Assembly: GCF_900113705.1 (NCBI RefSeq)
Contig: NZ_FOQI01000001.1
Coordinates: 434,001 to 498,000, forward strand
Reading direction: 5' to 3'
Source: Collimonas sp. OK307
Lineage (GTDB): Bacteria > Pseudomonadota > Gammaproteobacteria > Burkholderiales > Burkholderiaceae_D
Length of the DNA stretch: 64,000 nucleotides
In this document: positions 26,897-38,827 of the stretch, in pieces
How positions within the stretch are numbered: position 1 is the stretch's first letter
How the letters are laid out: every line of letters starts with the position of its first letter
Position numbers and translations under genes: made by a program
The notes under the pieces: model-generated
The model's database searches: none
What the model was told of the DNA's origin: nothing
The model's input: the letters and a program-made list of their open reading frames with translations, nothing else

Positions 26897-27469
26897 TCAT
26901 ACGCCCCAAGGCACCACCGCCACACCCATCAATTGACGGTGAAATGTCATCACCAGCAAAGCTAACAGCAGGCCCGAGACACACGCAATCACGTCGAATT
27001 TGAGCACCGGGGTGAATGACTTGTAACTCTTACGGCGAATCACGGACCACAAATCGATCACGGCATAAGCCAGGAAAGCGGAGAACAGCAGCGTGGCTTT
27101 GGCATGCCCGTTCGCCAGCAAATGGACCAGTGCCCACAGCGCCAGCCCCAGCAACATCGGGTGCTTTACCCAAGCCCGGATATGGCCTTTCATATTGGCG
27201 GCGGCGAACAGGATGAAGCTGACAATCATGACCAATGGCGCAGCATGGCGGGCGCCGATAAATGACGCGAACAGTCTCGGTTCGGCGGGCGCCCTGCCGT
27301 ACCCGACTATGATCAGGATCAATCCCAGCGCCGCCAGCATGGCGAACAGGCCCTTGTAGCGATTTTCACCAAAAGCGTGGACCAGCTGCGTTTTCAAAGC
27401 CGGCACAGTGGGAATCAGATGGAGCCCGATAAAGAGCACCAGCCCCAGGATCAATATCTCCAAAATCAT
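26897..27469 (-). CDS. NnrU-family integral membrane protein
   Basis: I start at the ATG at 27469 (MILEILILGLVLFIGLHLIP), preceded by AAGGAGA; a longer frame upstream lacks a ribosome site and has an unlikely sequence. The 190-residue product has five or six hydrophobic spans and the NnrU hallmarks: an early HLIPTVP, GENRYKGLFAMLA near residue 40, and RAWVKHPMLLGLALWALVHLLANGH near residue 105, which carries conserved histidines. NnrU was first linked to denitrification gene expression or nitric-oxide metabolism; its mechanism is unclear. It is convergent with the nnrDE gene, 13 bases apart, and about 3 kb from the hmp-nsrR unit. Confidence 0.83.
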   Translation of the reverse strand: MILEILILGLVLFIGLHLIPTVPALKTQLVHAFGENRYKGLFAMLAALGLILIIVGYGRAPAEPRLFASFIGARHAAPLVMIVSFILFAAANMKGHIRAWVKHPMLLGLALWALVHLLANGHAKATLLFSAFLAYAVIDLWSVIRRKSYKSFTPVLKFDVIACVSGLLLALLVMTFHRQLMGVAVVPWGV

Positions 27470-27614
27470 TCTCCTTCCATGACAACTACGCGAAGACCGA
27501 ATCGCCCGATATGTCCGGTATGTGAAATGAAAAAATCCCTCCCGGCGTCGCCACCGGAAGGGATTCATTATAGATACTAATTCAGGAACCTTGCTCCGGT
27601 TCAGCCAGGATGCG

Positions 27615-29672
27615 TCAATGTGCCTGGATTTCCTTGACCAGGTCGCCGCCGCCATAGACTTTGTCCAGGGTTGCCAGAATCGCGCCGCTATGTACCGCAA
27701 CCGAACGGTTGAAGCGTGGATCGAACCAGAACGCACCGCCCAGCGAATGTATGTTACCGTCGAAAATCAAGCCGACGATCTCGCCGTTACGATTGATCAT
27801 GGGGCTGCCCGAGTTACCGCCGATGATGTCGTTGGTCGTTACCAGGTTATAGCGCTGCGACAGATTCAACTTGCTCTTGGCTGCATGCCAGGAAGCGGGC
27901 AAGGCAAACGGATCGGCGCCGGTGTCACGCTCGAAAGCACCGCCGAGTGTCGTGAACGGCGGGATTTTCTTATCCCCCTCTTGCCATCCCTTCACTTCAC
28001 CATACGACAGACGCAAGGTAAAAGTGGCGTCCGGATAAGCACTGGTGCCTTGCTGGGCAAAGCGTGCCTGGGCGATCAGTTCGGAATTCTTTTGCTGTAC
28101 CGATTCCACTTCTTTTTCATAGCGCGTGCGGATTGCTCGCGCGGCCGGATCGAGCGCCAGTTCCAGCTTGATGAACGGGTCGCTGGATTTCAGGATGGCC
28201 TCTTTGCCGCCCTGCCACAGCGCCTTCCGCACCGCCGGATCACCCAGCCTGGTGTTATCGATCAATGCCGCGCTGAGCTGATCAGGTGATTGCTTGCCGA
28301 GCACCTGCTTGACGAAAGGATCGTCGGTACCGAGGATTTCACGCAACTTGGTGAGCGAAAATGCCAACATGACTTTTTCGTACTCCGGATACACCGGTGC
28401 GCTCGAAAACAATTCTTGCTCCAGCTCCGGCAACTTGGCGTCGGCATATTCCGGCAGTCGCTCGCCATTCGGCTTGGCGCGCTCTTCCGCACCGCGCACC
28501 AGGGCACGCGCGTAACCGGCGTACTTGCTGGAGAAACCACGACCGCCTTCAATCATGCCGTAAGGCGCTTCAATCTGGCGATAGGCTTGCTGTGCCGCCG
28601 CAATTGCATCCCAGGCGCCGCCGATTTTTGCTTGCAGCGCGGGCTGTTTGGAGACGAATTCACGCAAGGCGGTTTCATCGTCCTGCTTTTGCTTCATCAG
28701 TACCGGATCCTGCAAAGCGCTAAGGCGCCCTCTCAGCGCCTTGTAGCCATTTTCCACACCGAACAAGGCATGCTCGGCGTTACGCGCCGCTTCCGGGCTG
28801 CTTTTGCCGTACTGCTCCAACACGCCACGCATTTCGGCCAGTCGAATCACGCTGTTGACGAGCGTCAGGTCGCGCAAGGTAGTCAGTTGCGAGACGGTCA
28901 GCTGACGCTGGGTCGAGCCAGGCTGGCCGGTGACGAATACCATTTCCCCTTCCTCTGCGCCGCTTTTACTGAACGGAAAATAGTTCTCGATCTTGGCCGG
29001 CTTGCCGCCTTCATAGGCACGCAACAAGGTGATATCCAGGTCGTAGCGCGGGAAGTTGAAGTTATCCGGATCGCCGCCAAAGAATGCCGCGGCTTTTTCC
29101 GGCGCCCAGACCAGGCGCGTATCCTGGAAGCGATGGTATTTGTAGACCTGGTATTGGCCGCCGTGATACAGATCGACGACGTCGCAACGCACGGTTTCCT
29201 TATCTTGGCCGACGCAGGCCGAAGTCAGCTTGGCCTTGACCGCATTTTGCGCGCTCTTGAATGCCGCGCCATCCAGGCCTGCGGTCGCGCTCTTTACCTC
29301 GGTAGTCACATCGGTGATTTGTTCCAGCCGGTTCAATTCGATTTCCGGGCAGCTCAACTCCTGCTCGCGGCCCTTGGCCAGGAAACCATTCTTGATCAGA
29401 TTCTTTTTTGCCGTCGACAATTGATCCAGGCACTCGGAAGCGCAGTGATGATTGGTCATCACCAACCCGTCTTTTGAGACGAAGGATGCCGAGCAACCGC
29501 CGGCAATCCGCACCGAACCCAGCATGGTGCGCTTGATCCAGCCGTCAGTCGGAGTAAAGCCGTATTCGGCCTGCATCTTCGCCTTCGGCAAATTATCCAA
29601 CGTCCACATCCCCTCTGCTGCCAGAGTCATGCCTGGTACCAGCAGTGCTGCAAAAAGCCAATGAAATCGCAT
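27615..29672 (-). CDS. S46-family dipeptidyl-peptidase (DPP7-like)
   Basis: The 685-residue protein has a signal peptide (about residues 1-18, ending TLAAEG), then GMWTLDNLP as in dipeptidyl-peptidases 7 and 11. The catalytic histidine is in VMTNHHCASECLDQLS near residue 75 and the nucleophile in GGNSGSPMINRNGEIVGLIFDGN near residue 625. In the last motif a glycine (FDGN) occupies the position where DPP11 has arginine, which suggests removal of dipeptides after hydrophobic residues rather than after Asp/Glu. It would act in the periplasm on peptides. It is monocistronic. Such enzymes are best known in Bacteroidetes and Xanthomonadaceae but occur in Burkholderiales. Confidence 0.9.
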   Translation of the reverse strand: MRFHWLFAALLVPGMTLAAEGMWTLDNLPKAKMQAEYGFTPTDGWIKRTMLGSVRIAGGCSASFVSKDGLVMTNHHCASECLDQLSTAKKNLIKNGFLAKGREQELSCPEIELNRLEQITDVTTEVKSATAGLDGAAFKSAQNAVKAKLTSACVGQDKETVRCDVVDLYHGGQYQVYKYHRFQDTRLVWAPEKAAAFFGGDPDNFNFPRYDLDITLLRAYEGGKPAKIENYFPFSKSGAEEGEMVFVTGQPGSTQRQLTVSQLTTLRDLTLVNSVIRLAEMRGVLEQYGKSSPEAARNAEHALFGVENGYKALRGRLSALQDPVLMKQKQDDETALREFVSKQPALQAKIGGAWDAIAAAQQAYRQIEAPYGMIEGGRGFSSKYAGYARALVRGAEERAKPNGERLPEYADAKLPELEQELFSSAPVYPEYEKVMLAFSLTKLREILGTDDPFVKQVLGKQSPDQLSAALIDNTRLGDPAVRKALWQGGKEAILKSSDPFIKLELALDPAARAIRTRYEKEVESVQQKNSELIAQARFAQQGTSAYPDATFTLRLSYGEVKGWQEGDKKIPPFTTLGGAFERDTGADPFALPASWHAAKSKLNLSQRYNLVTTNDIIGGNSGSPMINRNGEIVGLIFDGNIHSLGGAFWFDPRFNRSVAVHSGAILATLDKVYGGGDLVKEIQAH

Positions 29673-29757
29673 CGTCTTCCTAACGTAAATAAAATTTTAG
29701 GAGTGAGACATTACCACATAGAAACACGATGCGTAATTACCATCATCCGTGCTATCG

Positions 29758-30984
29758 TTATTGCAGATGTTGCAGCAAGGACGGGCCGAACACTTCCTGC
29801 TGGATCTGATGCGCGGCCACACCGCGTGCCAGCAAAGCATTGCGCTGGATCTGCATGAAAGAAGTCGGCCCGCACAAGTAGTAGGAACCATCATGCGGCA
29901 GCAAGGCGTCGGGCAATTGCGCCAGTTGCAAATAACCCTGTTGCTGATAATCCATCCGCAGGCGATCGTCGTCAGCCGGCTTTTCATAAGCAATGTGCGA
30001 GCGCATCTGGCCATGCCGGCGACTCAGCTTGCTCAACTCTCCTTTGAGCGGATGGTGACGTCCATTCAGCGTGGCATACAGAAAATTCACCGGCCGTTGC
30101 GGGCTCCGTTGCAGGCTGCCCTGCAACATGCTCATCATCGGCGTGACGCCGACACCGGCGCTGATCAGGACCAACGGCGTGTCGTCGTCTTGCGGCAAAA
30201 CGAAATCGCCGCACGGCGGACTGACCCACAGCACGTCGCCTTCCTGATACTGGTCGTGCAGCAGGTTCGATACCAGGCCGGCCGGATAAGAGTTGTCGGC
30301 AGTGGCGCTGCCCTCCTCGCGCTTGACGCTGATGCGCCAGTGCCCGTTGTCCGGCGCATCCGACAAGCTGTACTGGCGCAGTTGACGCAAAGCCAGTTGC
30401 TCGATATTCACCGCGACGCTGATGTACTGGCCCGGCTGGAAAGCCGGCAGCGCCTTGCCGTCCGTGGCTTCCAGGTAGAACGAAGTAACGGTCTCGCTTT
30501 CCTTCTGTTTGCGCACCACGGTAACCGACCGGTATTCGCCGGGTTCGATGCCATGCGCCTGATATTGTTTACGCTCTTCGGTGATCAGAGCCGTGGCCAG
30601 CAAACCATAGGCTTCGGCCCAGGCCGCCAGTAGTTCCGGCGTTGCGGCTGCCCCGAGGATTTCCGCAATCGCATCCAGCAAGTGTTTGCCGACGATCGGA
30701 TAGTGTTCTTCGCGCACTCCCAGGCTGACATGCTTTTGCACGATACGGCTGATCACAGGCGCCAATGCATCGGGATTATCGATATTCGCAGCGTAAGCAA
30801 AGATGGCAGAAGCCAGTGCCTGTTGCTGCGTACCGGATTGCTGGTTCGGCATGTTGAATATATTCTTGAGCTCGGGATGAGCGGCAAACAAGCGCTGGTA
30901 GAAACAACGGGTAATGGTAAGGCCATGCTCACGCAAGACAGGAACGGAAGCGACGATATAGGGACGGGAAGCAGCGGAAATCAT
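29758..30984 (-). CDS. hmp: Flavohaemoglobin (nitric oxide dioxygenase)
   Basis: The 408-residue protein has an N-terminal globin (about residues 1-140, proximal-side region HVSLGVREEHYPIVGKHLL), an FAD-binding ferredoxin-reductase-like domain (RQYSLSDAPDNGHWRISVKR near residue 205) and an NAD domain (LISAGVGVTPMMSMLQG near residue 275, YLCGPTSFMQIQ near residue 365, and the C-terminal EVFGPSLLQHL). It converts nitric oxide and O2 to nitrate with NAD(P)H in the cytosol. An AGGAG ribosome site is followed upstream by an NsrR-like palindrome at 30997-31021. The nsrR gene lies immediately upstream on the same strand. Confidence 0.96.
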   Translation of the reverse strand: MISAASRPYIVASVPVLREHGLTITRCFYQRLFAAHPELKNIFNMPNQQSGTQQQALASAIFAYAANIDNPDALAPVISRIVQKHVSLGVREEHYPIVGKHLLDAIAEILGAAATPELLAAWAEAYGLLATALITEERKQYQAHGIEPGEYRSVTVVRKQKESETVTSFYLEATDGKALPAFQPGQYISVAVNIEQLALRQLRQYSLSDAPDNGHWRISVKREEGSATADNSYPAGLVSNLLHDQYQEGDVLWVSPPCGDFVLPQDDDTPLVLISAGVGVTPMMSMLQGSLQRSPQRPVNFLYATLNGRHHPLKGELSKLSRRHGQMRSHIAYEKPADDDRLRMDYQQQGYLQLAQLPDALLPHDGSYYLCGPTSFMQIQRNALLARGVAAHQIQQEVFGPSLLQHLQ

Positions 30985-30996
30985 ATAAATACTCCT

Positions 30997-31021
30997 ATTG
31001 TGACATTTAAAATACTACAAT
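30997..31021 (-). promoter_or_regulatory. NsrR-like operator ahead of hmp
   Basis: A 25-base imperfect palindrome with outer arms ATTGT/ACAAT and an inner ATTTAAAAT core matches its own reverse complement at most positions. It lies 13-37 bases upstream of the hmp start and resembles known NsrR sites (two ATGCATTT-like halves with an A/T centre). Repression of hmp by NsrR until NO damages its Fe-S cluster is the established circuit. Confidence 0.62.
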
Positions 31022-31078
31022 TAAGCTAAAAAAATGCGCGCTATTGCGACACTGGCGGCGCGTTCGTTTTCGCCGGAA

Positions 31079-31525
31079 TCAAGCCATTGCCGTCGGCTGA
31101 AAATGCATGCGCGTGATGACAGTAGAGGTCGGCGGCAAGATCAGCTCCGCCAGGTTGTGCCGGTTCATGCCTGCGTAAAATTCCTGCTGGCCGATATCCA
31201 GCACGCGCTTCAGATGACAACTCCCTCTTAAAACGCAAGGTGGCTTGTCGCAATCGACCAGGCCGACATGCCCTTCCAGTGCGCTGAGAATATCGCCCAG
31301 ATGCAGGGTTGCCGGCGCTCGCGCCATCCGCAAGCCGCCGTTGCGGCCTGGAGTGGCGCTAATCCAGCCCAGCTTGACCATCCGGTTGACCACCTTGTTC
31401 AGATGATTCTTCGGGATGTCGAACTGACTCGCCAACTCGCCGACGGTAATCACGCCTTGTTCCGACGTCGCGGCCAGATACATCAAGACGCGCAAGCCGA
31501 AATCGGTGAATTTGGTGAATTGCAT
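31079..31525 (-). CDS. nsrR: Rrf2-family NO-sensing repressor NsrR
   Basis: The 148-residue regulator begins MQFTKFTDFGLRVLMYLAA, the NsrR-type Rrf2 N-terminus, with a winged helix including FDIPKNHLNKVVNRMVKLGWI. Three cysteines in the pattern C-x4-C-x5-C (CDKPPC then CVLRGSC, around residues 93-103) are the Fe-S cluster ligands. In related bacteria it represses hmp and other nitrosative-stress genes. It is on the same strand directly upstream of hmp, with a 94-base gap, and carries its own palindrome upstream, suggesting autoregulation. Confidence 0.94.
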   Translation of the reverse strand: MQFTKFTDFGLRVLMYLAATSEQGVITVGELASQFDIPKNHLNKVVNRMVKLGWISATPGRNGGLRMARAPATLHLGDILSALEGHVGLVDCDKPPCVLRGSCHLKRVLDIGQQEFYAGMNRHNLAELILPPTSTVITRMHFQPTAMA

Positions 31526-31574
31526 GGATTTGTTTCCTGCTGAAGGCGAATCGTTAGATCCGATGTGGTCAGTA

Positions 31575-31604
31575 TATTATTGTTGCATTTTAAAAGCAAT
31601 AATA
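31575..31604 (-). promoter_or_regulatory. NsrR-like operator ahead of nsrR
   Basis: TGCATTTTAAAAGCA at 31584-31598 is a near-perfect palindrome nested in the wider TATTATTG...CAATAATA arms (31575-31604), 50-80 bases upstream of the nsrR start. The same core style as the hmp site supports a shared regulator, most simply NsrR itself. Confidence 0.6.
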
Positions 31605-31707
31605 AATTCGTTGCGCAGAAAAACACATTTATTAACAATTAAATCACGTTCAAAGATTTAAGTGATCTCCTATTTTTTTAAGCGACTTTCATAAAAAACA
31701 AAATATC

Positions 31708-31736
31708 TTGACGTGATTCCCCTATGGCGTTAATAA
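31708..31736 (+). promoter_or_regulatory. Sigma-70-type promoter of the pilus operon
   Basis: TTGACG (31708-31713), a 17-base spacer, then TAATAA (31731-31736) is a good match to the housekeeping consensus, in an AT-rich 330-base region between nsrR and the first pilus gene. The remaining leader of about 115 bases before the ATG at 31859 has no other gene I can support. Confidence 0.5.
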
Positions 31737-31858
31737 TGAAATAAGGCAATATTTCTATAAAGAAAATGGCCGCGAAGGAGGCGTGCCGTAGTCAATGAAT
31801 GTCCAAGCAACTACTTGGGTTTCCACAACACAATAAAATGTCAATCGGGAGATTTGTC

Positions 31859-32386
31859 ATGAAAAAGTTTGTACGGAACGGCATTTTGATTATCGCGTCA
31901 GCAACTGTATGCAGCACTGTTTCTAACACCGCCTCTGCAGGAACCGCCACGGCGACCATGACCAATACGGTCACCATCGCCAACCTCTGCGTCATCTCCA
32001 CGCTCGGCTTCACCACCACCTACGATCCTGTGGTCGCCAACGCCTCTACACCGCAGACCGCGACAGCCAGCGTCACCACCACTTGCACCATCGGCGCCAG
32101 TCCGGTGATTACCCTGGACGCGGGTGCTCACGCCAATACCGGCTCGACCAGCGCCGTGCCGCTGCGCCGTCTTGCCAACACCGGCGCCACAGCCTTTCTG
32201 AACTACGGCTTGTTTTCCGACAGCGGCCATACCGTAACCTGGGGTGGTACAGCCGGGACTGCGCCTGCCCCCGTCACCGCCACCGGCCTGCCGACCCTGA
32301 TTACCATCTACGCCAGCATTCCGGCGGCTCAGTCAGAGGCCGCAGCAACCTATACCGACTCGGTCATTGCCACCGTCACGTTTTAG
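31859..32386 (+). CDS. Spore-coat-U-domain pilin (major subunit candidate)
   Basis: I start at ATG 31859 (MKKFVRNG), after GGGAGATTTGTC; this places a proper signal peptide (about residues 1-29, cleavage near ASA-GT) at the N-terminus. The 175-residue product is a spore coat U (SCPU) domain protein, with the paired cysteines (NLCVIST near residue 44 and TTCTIGA near residue 75), repeated Thr/Ala/Val strands, and the terminal strand SVIATVTF used for donor-strand exchange. It is probably the main subunit of an archaic (Csu-type) chaperone-usher pilus, whose chaperone, usher and second SCPU protein follow. Confidence 0.85.
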   Translation: MKKFVRNGILIIASATVCSTVSNTASAGTATATMTNTVTIANLCVISTLGFTTTYDPVVANASTPQTATASVTTTCTIGASPVITLDAGAHANTGSTSAVPLRRLANTGATAFLNYGLFSDSGHTVTWGGTAGTAPAPVTATGLPTLITIYASIPAAQSEAAATYTDSVIATVTF

Positions 32387-33074
32387 GCAGGGCGATCGAT
32401 GGCGCTTATGCTGAAACTGCTGCTCGCCGGCCTGTGCGCCGGCTTGGCCGGCCATGCACTGGCCGCATCGTTCACCGTTAATCCGATCGGCTTCGAGCTC
32501 AGCAGCGAGCGCAGCGCCGGCGTGCTGCAAATCACGAACACTGGTGACCAGCCGGCGCGCATCCAGGTCAATGCGGTCGACTGGAGCACCGATGGCCGCC
32601 AGGAAGTAGTGGCGGATACCGATGCCTTGCTGTTGAATCCGCCGATCTTTGCGCTAGAGCCGGGACAAACCCAGTTTCTGCGTTTCGGTCTGCGCCATCC
32701 AATGGATTCAACCACCGAAAAAAGCTACCGCCTGTTGATCGACGAAGTACCGCCCAGCGGTCCGCAGGCGCCCGGTCTGACGACCTTGCTAAGAGTCAGC
32801 ATCCCGGTATTTATCGTCCCGCGGAAAAAACAGGAAAAAATTTCCTGGAAAATAAAACGGGAAGCAAAGGGACTAGTGCTGGTGGCGGCCAATGATGGCA
32901 ATGTCCACACCAAGATTGTTCGCATTCTGCTAAGTAACAATGATGGCAAGGACAGCCAGAAAATCAGCGTACCTGTTTACGTATTGCCGGGCCAGCACAA
33001 GGAATGGCCTTTGGCAAACGGAAAAATCCATGCCGGCACGGTCCGACTGCAAATTTTGACAGACAAAGGCGAGA

Positions 33075-35434
<2,360 letters not shown>

Positions 35435-35438
<4 letters not shown>

Positions 35439-35926
35439 GAAATGGCTTAAAATGGATGATGAATTTGATGACATTCATCAGTGCATGCGCGCTGCCGTTA
35501 AGCGCACATGCGCTGCTTGCCACGTGCACAGTTGCCGTTACCGGCATTGCCTTTCCGGTTTACGTCGCTTATCCCGGAGCTGGCAATTCCGACGGCACCG
35601 GCGATGTTGCCGTTACCTGCAGCGGCCTGGGGGTATTGGTTAGTTACACCATGGAGTTAGGTACGGGCAGCGGTACCTTCGCCACCCGCACGCTGATATA
35701 CGCAGTCAGCAATTCTCTTAACTATAATTTGTTTACCGATACCGGCCGCACTATAATCTGGGGCGACGGCAGCGCCGGAGCTGGCGCCAACACCATGACC
35801 GACGGTTACGTTCTCAGCCTGGGTCCGACTACCCGTCACTACACCGTTTATGGCCGGGTGCCCGGGGCTCAGAACAAACCGGCAGGTAACTACACCGACG
35901 CAGTGATCGTCACCATTACCTATTGA
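35435..35926 (+). CDS. Second spore-coat-U-domain protein (minor pilin or tip adhesin)
   Basis: The ATG at 35435 overlaps the usher stop in ATGA, giving a 163-residue product with a signal peptide (about residues 1-27, ending LSAHA). The SCPU fold is visible: TCTVAVTGIAFPVY near the mature start, VTCSGLGVLVSYTMELGTG, LNYNLFTDTGRTIIWGDG near residue 105, and the last strand AVIVTITY. Its place as last gene after the usher mirrors the tip-adhesin position (CsuE-like), though CsuE proteins are usually larger with two domains. A minor subunit is the alternative. A bidirectional terminator follows. Confidence 0.83.
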
Positions 35927-35933
35927 GGTCGCA

Positions 35934-35967
35934 TAAAAAAAGCCGATCTGGCGATCGGCTTTTTCTC
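35934..35967. terminator. Bidirectional terminator between the pilus operon and aceB
   Basis: AGCCGATC (35941-35948) pairs with GATCGGCT (35953-35960) across a 4-base loop, with A-rich sequence before and T-rich sequence after. It lies 14 bases past the pilin stop and 40 bases past the convergent aceB stop. Confidence 0.88.
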
Positions 35968-35999
35968 GGCAAGCGGCTCAATCAGCCGCAAACTTCAAT

Positions 36000-37586
36000 T
36001 TAGATTTCTTCGTACAACGGCAATGTCAGGAACTCGGCAAACGAAGCCGAAGTCGACATTTCTTCAAAGATCTTCGCAGCGCGGTCATAAGTAGCGCCAT
36101 TGCCAACCAGCGCCTTGACCTTGACCAATTCCTCAGGAATCATCGCGACGACCATCTCGGCAGTGACCTTCTTGCCATCTTCCAGCACACCCTTGCTCGA
36201 ACGTATCCATTGCCATACTTGCGCGCGGCTGATCTCGGCTGTAGCGGCATCTTCCATCAGGTTATGAATCGGCACGCAACCGTTACCAGCCAACCAGGCG
36301 CCCAGGTAATGGATACCGACATTGATGTTATAACGCAGGCCGGCTTCGGTGATCGGCGCTTCCGGTTTGAAATCGAGCAGATCGGCGGCGCTGACGTTGA
36401 CGTCTTCACGCTGCTTGCTGATCTGGTTCGGCTTGTCGCCCAGCACCTTCTTGAATTCGGTCATCGCCAGCTCGACCAGGCCTGGATGGGCAACCCAGCC
36501 GCCGTCATAGCCGTCGGTCGCATCGCGTGCCTTGTCGACACGGACGCCGCCCATGGCGATGTCATTCTTTTCCGGATCGTTCTTGATCGGGATCAGCGCA
36601 GCCATGCCGCCGATCGCCGGTGCATTACGCTTGTGGCAAGTCTTCAGCAACAGCAACGCGTAAGAGCGCATGAATGGCGCTGTCATGGTTACCTTGGCAC
36701 GGTCGGCCAGGCAGAAATCCTTGTCCAGCTTGAACTTCTTGATGCAAGAGAAGATGTAATCCCAGCGGCCGGCGTTAAGGCCGGAGCTGTGTTCGCGCAG
36801 TTCGTACAGGATTTCGTCCATTTCGAAAGCGGCCAGGATGGTTTCGATCAGGACTGTCGCCTTGATCGTACCTTGTGGCAGGCCAAGTTCGTTCTGGGTC
36901 ATCACGAAGATGTCGTTCCACAAGCGCGCTTCCAGATGCGACTCCATCTTCGGCAAGTAGAAATAAGGACCGGCGCCGCGCGCCAGCTGTTCCTTGGCAT
37001 TGTGGAACATGAACAAGGCAAAATCGAAAATGCCGCCGGAGACACGCTTGCCGTCGACCAGCACGTGCTTTTCATCCAGGTGCCAGCCGCGTGGACGGAC
37101 CACCAGGGTTGCGACCTTGTCGTTCAGTTTGTAGGATTTGCCGTTCTGTTCCAGCGAAATCGTTTTGCGAATCGCATCGCGCAGGTTGATCTGGCCGGTG
37201 ATCTGGTTGTCCCAGACTGGCGAATTCGAATCTTCGAAGTCGGTCATGTAGCTGTCGGCGCCGGAGTTGAAGGCGTTGATGACCATCTTACGCTCGACCG
37301 GGCCGGTAATTTCGACGCGGCGGCATTCCAGCGCTGCCGGTATCGGCGCGATCTTCCAGTCGCCGTTACGGATATGCGCCGTTTCAGGCAGGAAATCGGG
37401 GCGCTCACCAGCATCCAGGCGTTTGGCGCGCTCAACGCGAACTTCCAGCAACTCCTGACGGCGCGCTTCGAAAGCGCGGCTCAGCTTGGCTACCAGGGCC
37501 AGCGCATCAGGTGTCAGAATTTCCGCGTAGCCGGGTTCGATCGAACCGTTGATTTCCATTCCTGCGGGCAGTGTCAGTTGAGTCAT
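36000..37586 (-). CDS. aceB: Malate synthase A
   Basis: This 528-residue enzyme condenses glyoxylate with acetyl-CoA to malate in the glyoxylate shunt. Family A features are plain: [14 protein letters not shown] near residue 118, [16 protein letters not shown] near residue 165, [17 protein letters not shown] near residue 215, [25 protein letters not shown] near residue 247 and [23 protein letters not shown] near residue 360. The length fits the short A form rather than glcB (about 720). No isocitrate lyase gene is near. A LysR gene is divergent across 253 bases and may regulate it. Confidence 0.96.
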   Translation of the reverse strand: MTQLTLPAGMEINGSIEPGYAEILTPDALALVAKLSRAFEARRQELLEVRVERAKRLDAGERPDFLPETAHIRNGDWKIAPIPAALECRRVEITGPVERKMVINAFNSGADSYMTDFEDSNSPVWDNQITGQINLRDAIRKTISLEQNGKSYKLNDKVATLVVRPRGWHLDEKHVLVDGKRVSGGIFDFALFMFHNAKEQLARGAGPYFYLPKMESHLEARLWNDIFVMTQNELGLPQGTIKATVLIETILAAFEMDEILYELREHSSGLNAGRWDYIFSCIKKFKLDKDFCLADRAKVTMTAPFMRSYALLLLKTCHKRNAPAIGGMAALIPIKNDPEKNDIAMGGVRVDKARDATDGYDGGWVAHPGLVELAMTEFKKVLGDKPNQISKQREDVNVSAADLLDFKPEAPITEAGLRYNINVGIHYLGAWLAGNGCVPIHNLMEDAATAEISRAQVWQWIRSSKGVLEDGKKVTAEMVVAMIPEELVKVKALVGNGATYDRAAKIFEEMSTSASFAEFLTLPLYEEI

Positions 37587-37839
37587 GCTTTACTCCTGTT
37601 TGTTCTAATAAGGATCAGTGTCGTCTGCAGCACATCTATTGTGCGCCGCGAAATTCTGTTTTTGACCATGTCGGGTATGCAAAATCCTGAATGGCATTAT
37701 CTAATTTTTACGCTATATAGTATATTTAAACTAAATCATCATAGGTCGAACGATTTATCATTTGATCTATGCGTTTTAGTCACAAGTGAGCATATCACAG
37801 CACAGCACCGACCTCCCACAAACTCAAAGCCGCGGCGAC

Positions 37840-38745
37840 ATGGATCAATTCAAGCAGATTTCCACCTTTGTCGAGGTGGCAGCAAAAGGCAGCCTGTCCG
37901 CGGCGGCACGCGCCGAAGGGATCGCCCCGGCCATGATCGGGCGGCGGCTGGATGCATTAGAGGAACGCCTCGGTGTGAAACTTTTGCAACGCACCACGCG
38001 CAAAATCGCACTGACCAACGAGGGCGAAGCCTTCCTGGAGGATTGCCAGCGCATCTTGTCCGACCTGGACAATGCCGAATCGGCGGTCTCCGAGCGCAGC
38101 GCCCATGCCAGCGGCCATCTGCTGATTTCGGCGCCGGCCGGCTTCGGGCGGCAGCACGTGGCGCCGCTTATGCCCTCCTTTCTTACCGAACATCGTGACG
38201 TTACCCTCACCCTGAACCTGAACGACCGGGTGGTCGACCTGATCGGCGAAGGGATCGACGTCGCGATCCGTATCGCGTCGTTGTCGGACTCGTCGCTGAT
38301 CGGCGCCAAGCTGGCGGATAACAAGCGCATCGTGGTGGCCTCGCCGGCCTATATCAAGCGGCACGGCATGCCGCGTACTGTCGACGACCTGCAAAAGCAT
38401 AATTGCCTGGCGATCAGCAGTGAAGGCAGCCAGCGCGGCTGGAGTTTCCGGCAAAACGGCAAGATCGTCACCGTCAAGGTGGCTGGCAACATGGTCTGCA
38501 ACGACGGCCAGGTCCTGCATGACTGGGCACTGGCCGGCAAAGGGCTGGCGTGGCGCTCGATGTGGGAAGTCGGCAGCGAGATCGAATCCGGCAAACTGGT
38601 CACAGTGCTGGACGAATTTGCCGCGCCGGGCAACGATATCTACGCGGTTTTCGCGCAACGGCGTCATCTGCCCTTGCGGATCCGGGTATTTGTCGATTTC
38701 CTGCGGCGTGCTTATGCCCAGCCCGAATACTGGCGCCATGGCTGA
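37840..38745 (+). CDS. LysR-family transcriptional regulator (divergent from aceB)
   Basis: I start at ATG 37840 (MDQFKQISTFVEVAAKGSLS), the normal beginning for this family; a GTG 54 bases upstream is in frame but adds an unlikely leader. The 301-residue product has the helix-turn-helix in AIAPAMIGRRLDALEERLGV-like sequence near residue 30 and a substrate-binding domain of the CrgA/YafC group. Its divergent position suggests control of aceB, but this subgroup often regulates itself or distant genes. A manganese-riboswitch leader for the next gene starts about 85 bases after its stop. Confidence 0.88.
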   Translation: MDQFKQISTFVEVAAKGSLSAAARAEGIAPAMIGRRLDALEERLGVKLLQRTTRKIALTNEGEAFLEDCQRILSDLDNAESAVSERSAHASGHLLISAPAGFGRQHVAPLMPSFLTEHRDVTLTLNLNDRVVDLIGEGIDVAIRIASLSDSSLIGAKLADNKRIVVASPAYIKRHGMPRTVDDLQKHNCLAISSEGSQRGWSFRQNGKIVTVKVAGNMVCNDGQVLHDWALAGKGLAWRSMWEVGSEIESGKLVTVLDEFAAPGNDIYAVFAQRRHLPLRIRVFVDFLRRAYAQPEYWRHG

Positions 38746-38764
38746 CCGGGTTGCTAAGCTACGC

Positions 38765-38793
38765 TCCCATTTTTTTCATTGCTGATGTACAAT
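38765..38793 (+). promoter_or_regulatory. Putative promoter of the riboswitch-TerC transcript
   Basis: TACAAT at 38788-38793 is a fair -10 hexamer with T-rich sequence at the -35 position. It lies about 40 bases before the first helix of the riboswitch, a sensible distance. The -35 match is poor. Confidence 0.35.
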
Positions 38794-38827
38794 AGCGCCC
38801 AGTTGCACGGCATTCTGCGTGCAGCAC

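Noticed and set aside
28290-29477. Open frame of 395 codons opposite the S46 peptidase
   Set aside because: Shadow of a real gene on the other strand, with no ribosome site or domain.
31774-31840. Short leader peptide before the first pilin gene
   Set aside because: GGAGGCGTGCCGTAG gives a start followed at once by a stop, and the 13-codon frame after it has no ribosome site of its own.
36210-38198. Open frame of 662 codons on the plus strand across aceB and its upstream region
   Set aside because: It is antisense to a clear malate synthase gene for most of its length and its product looks like reverse-strand GC-rich sequence with no domain.
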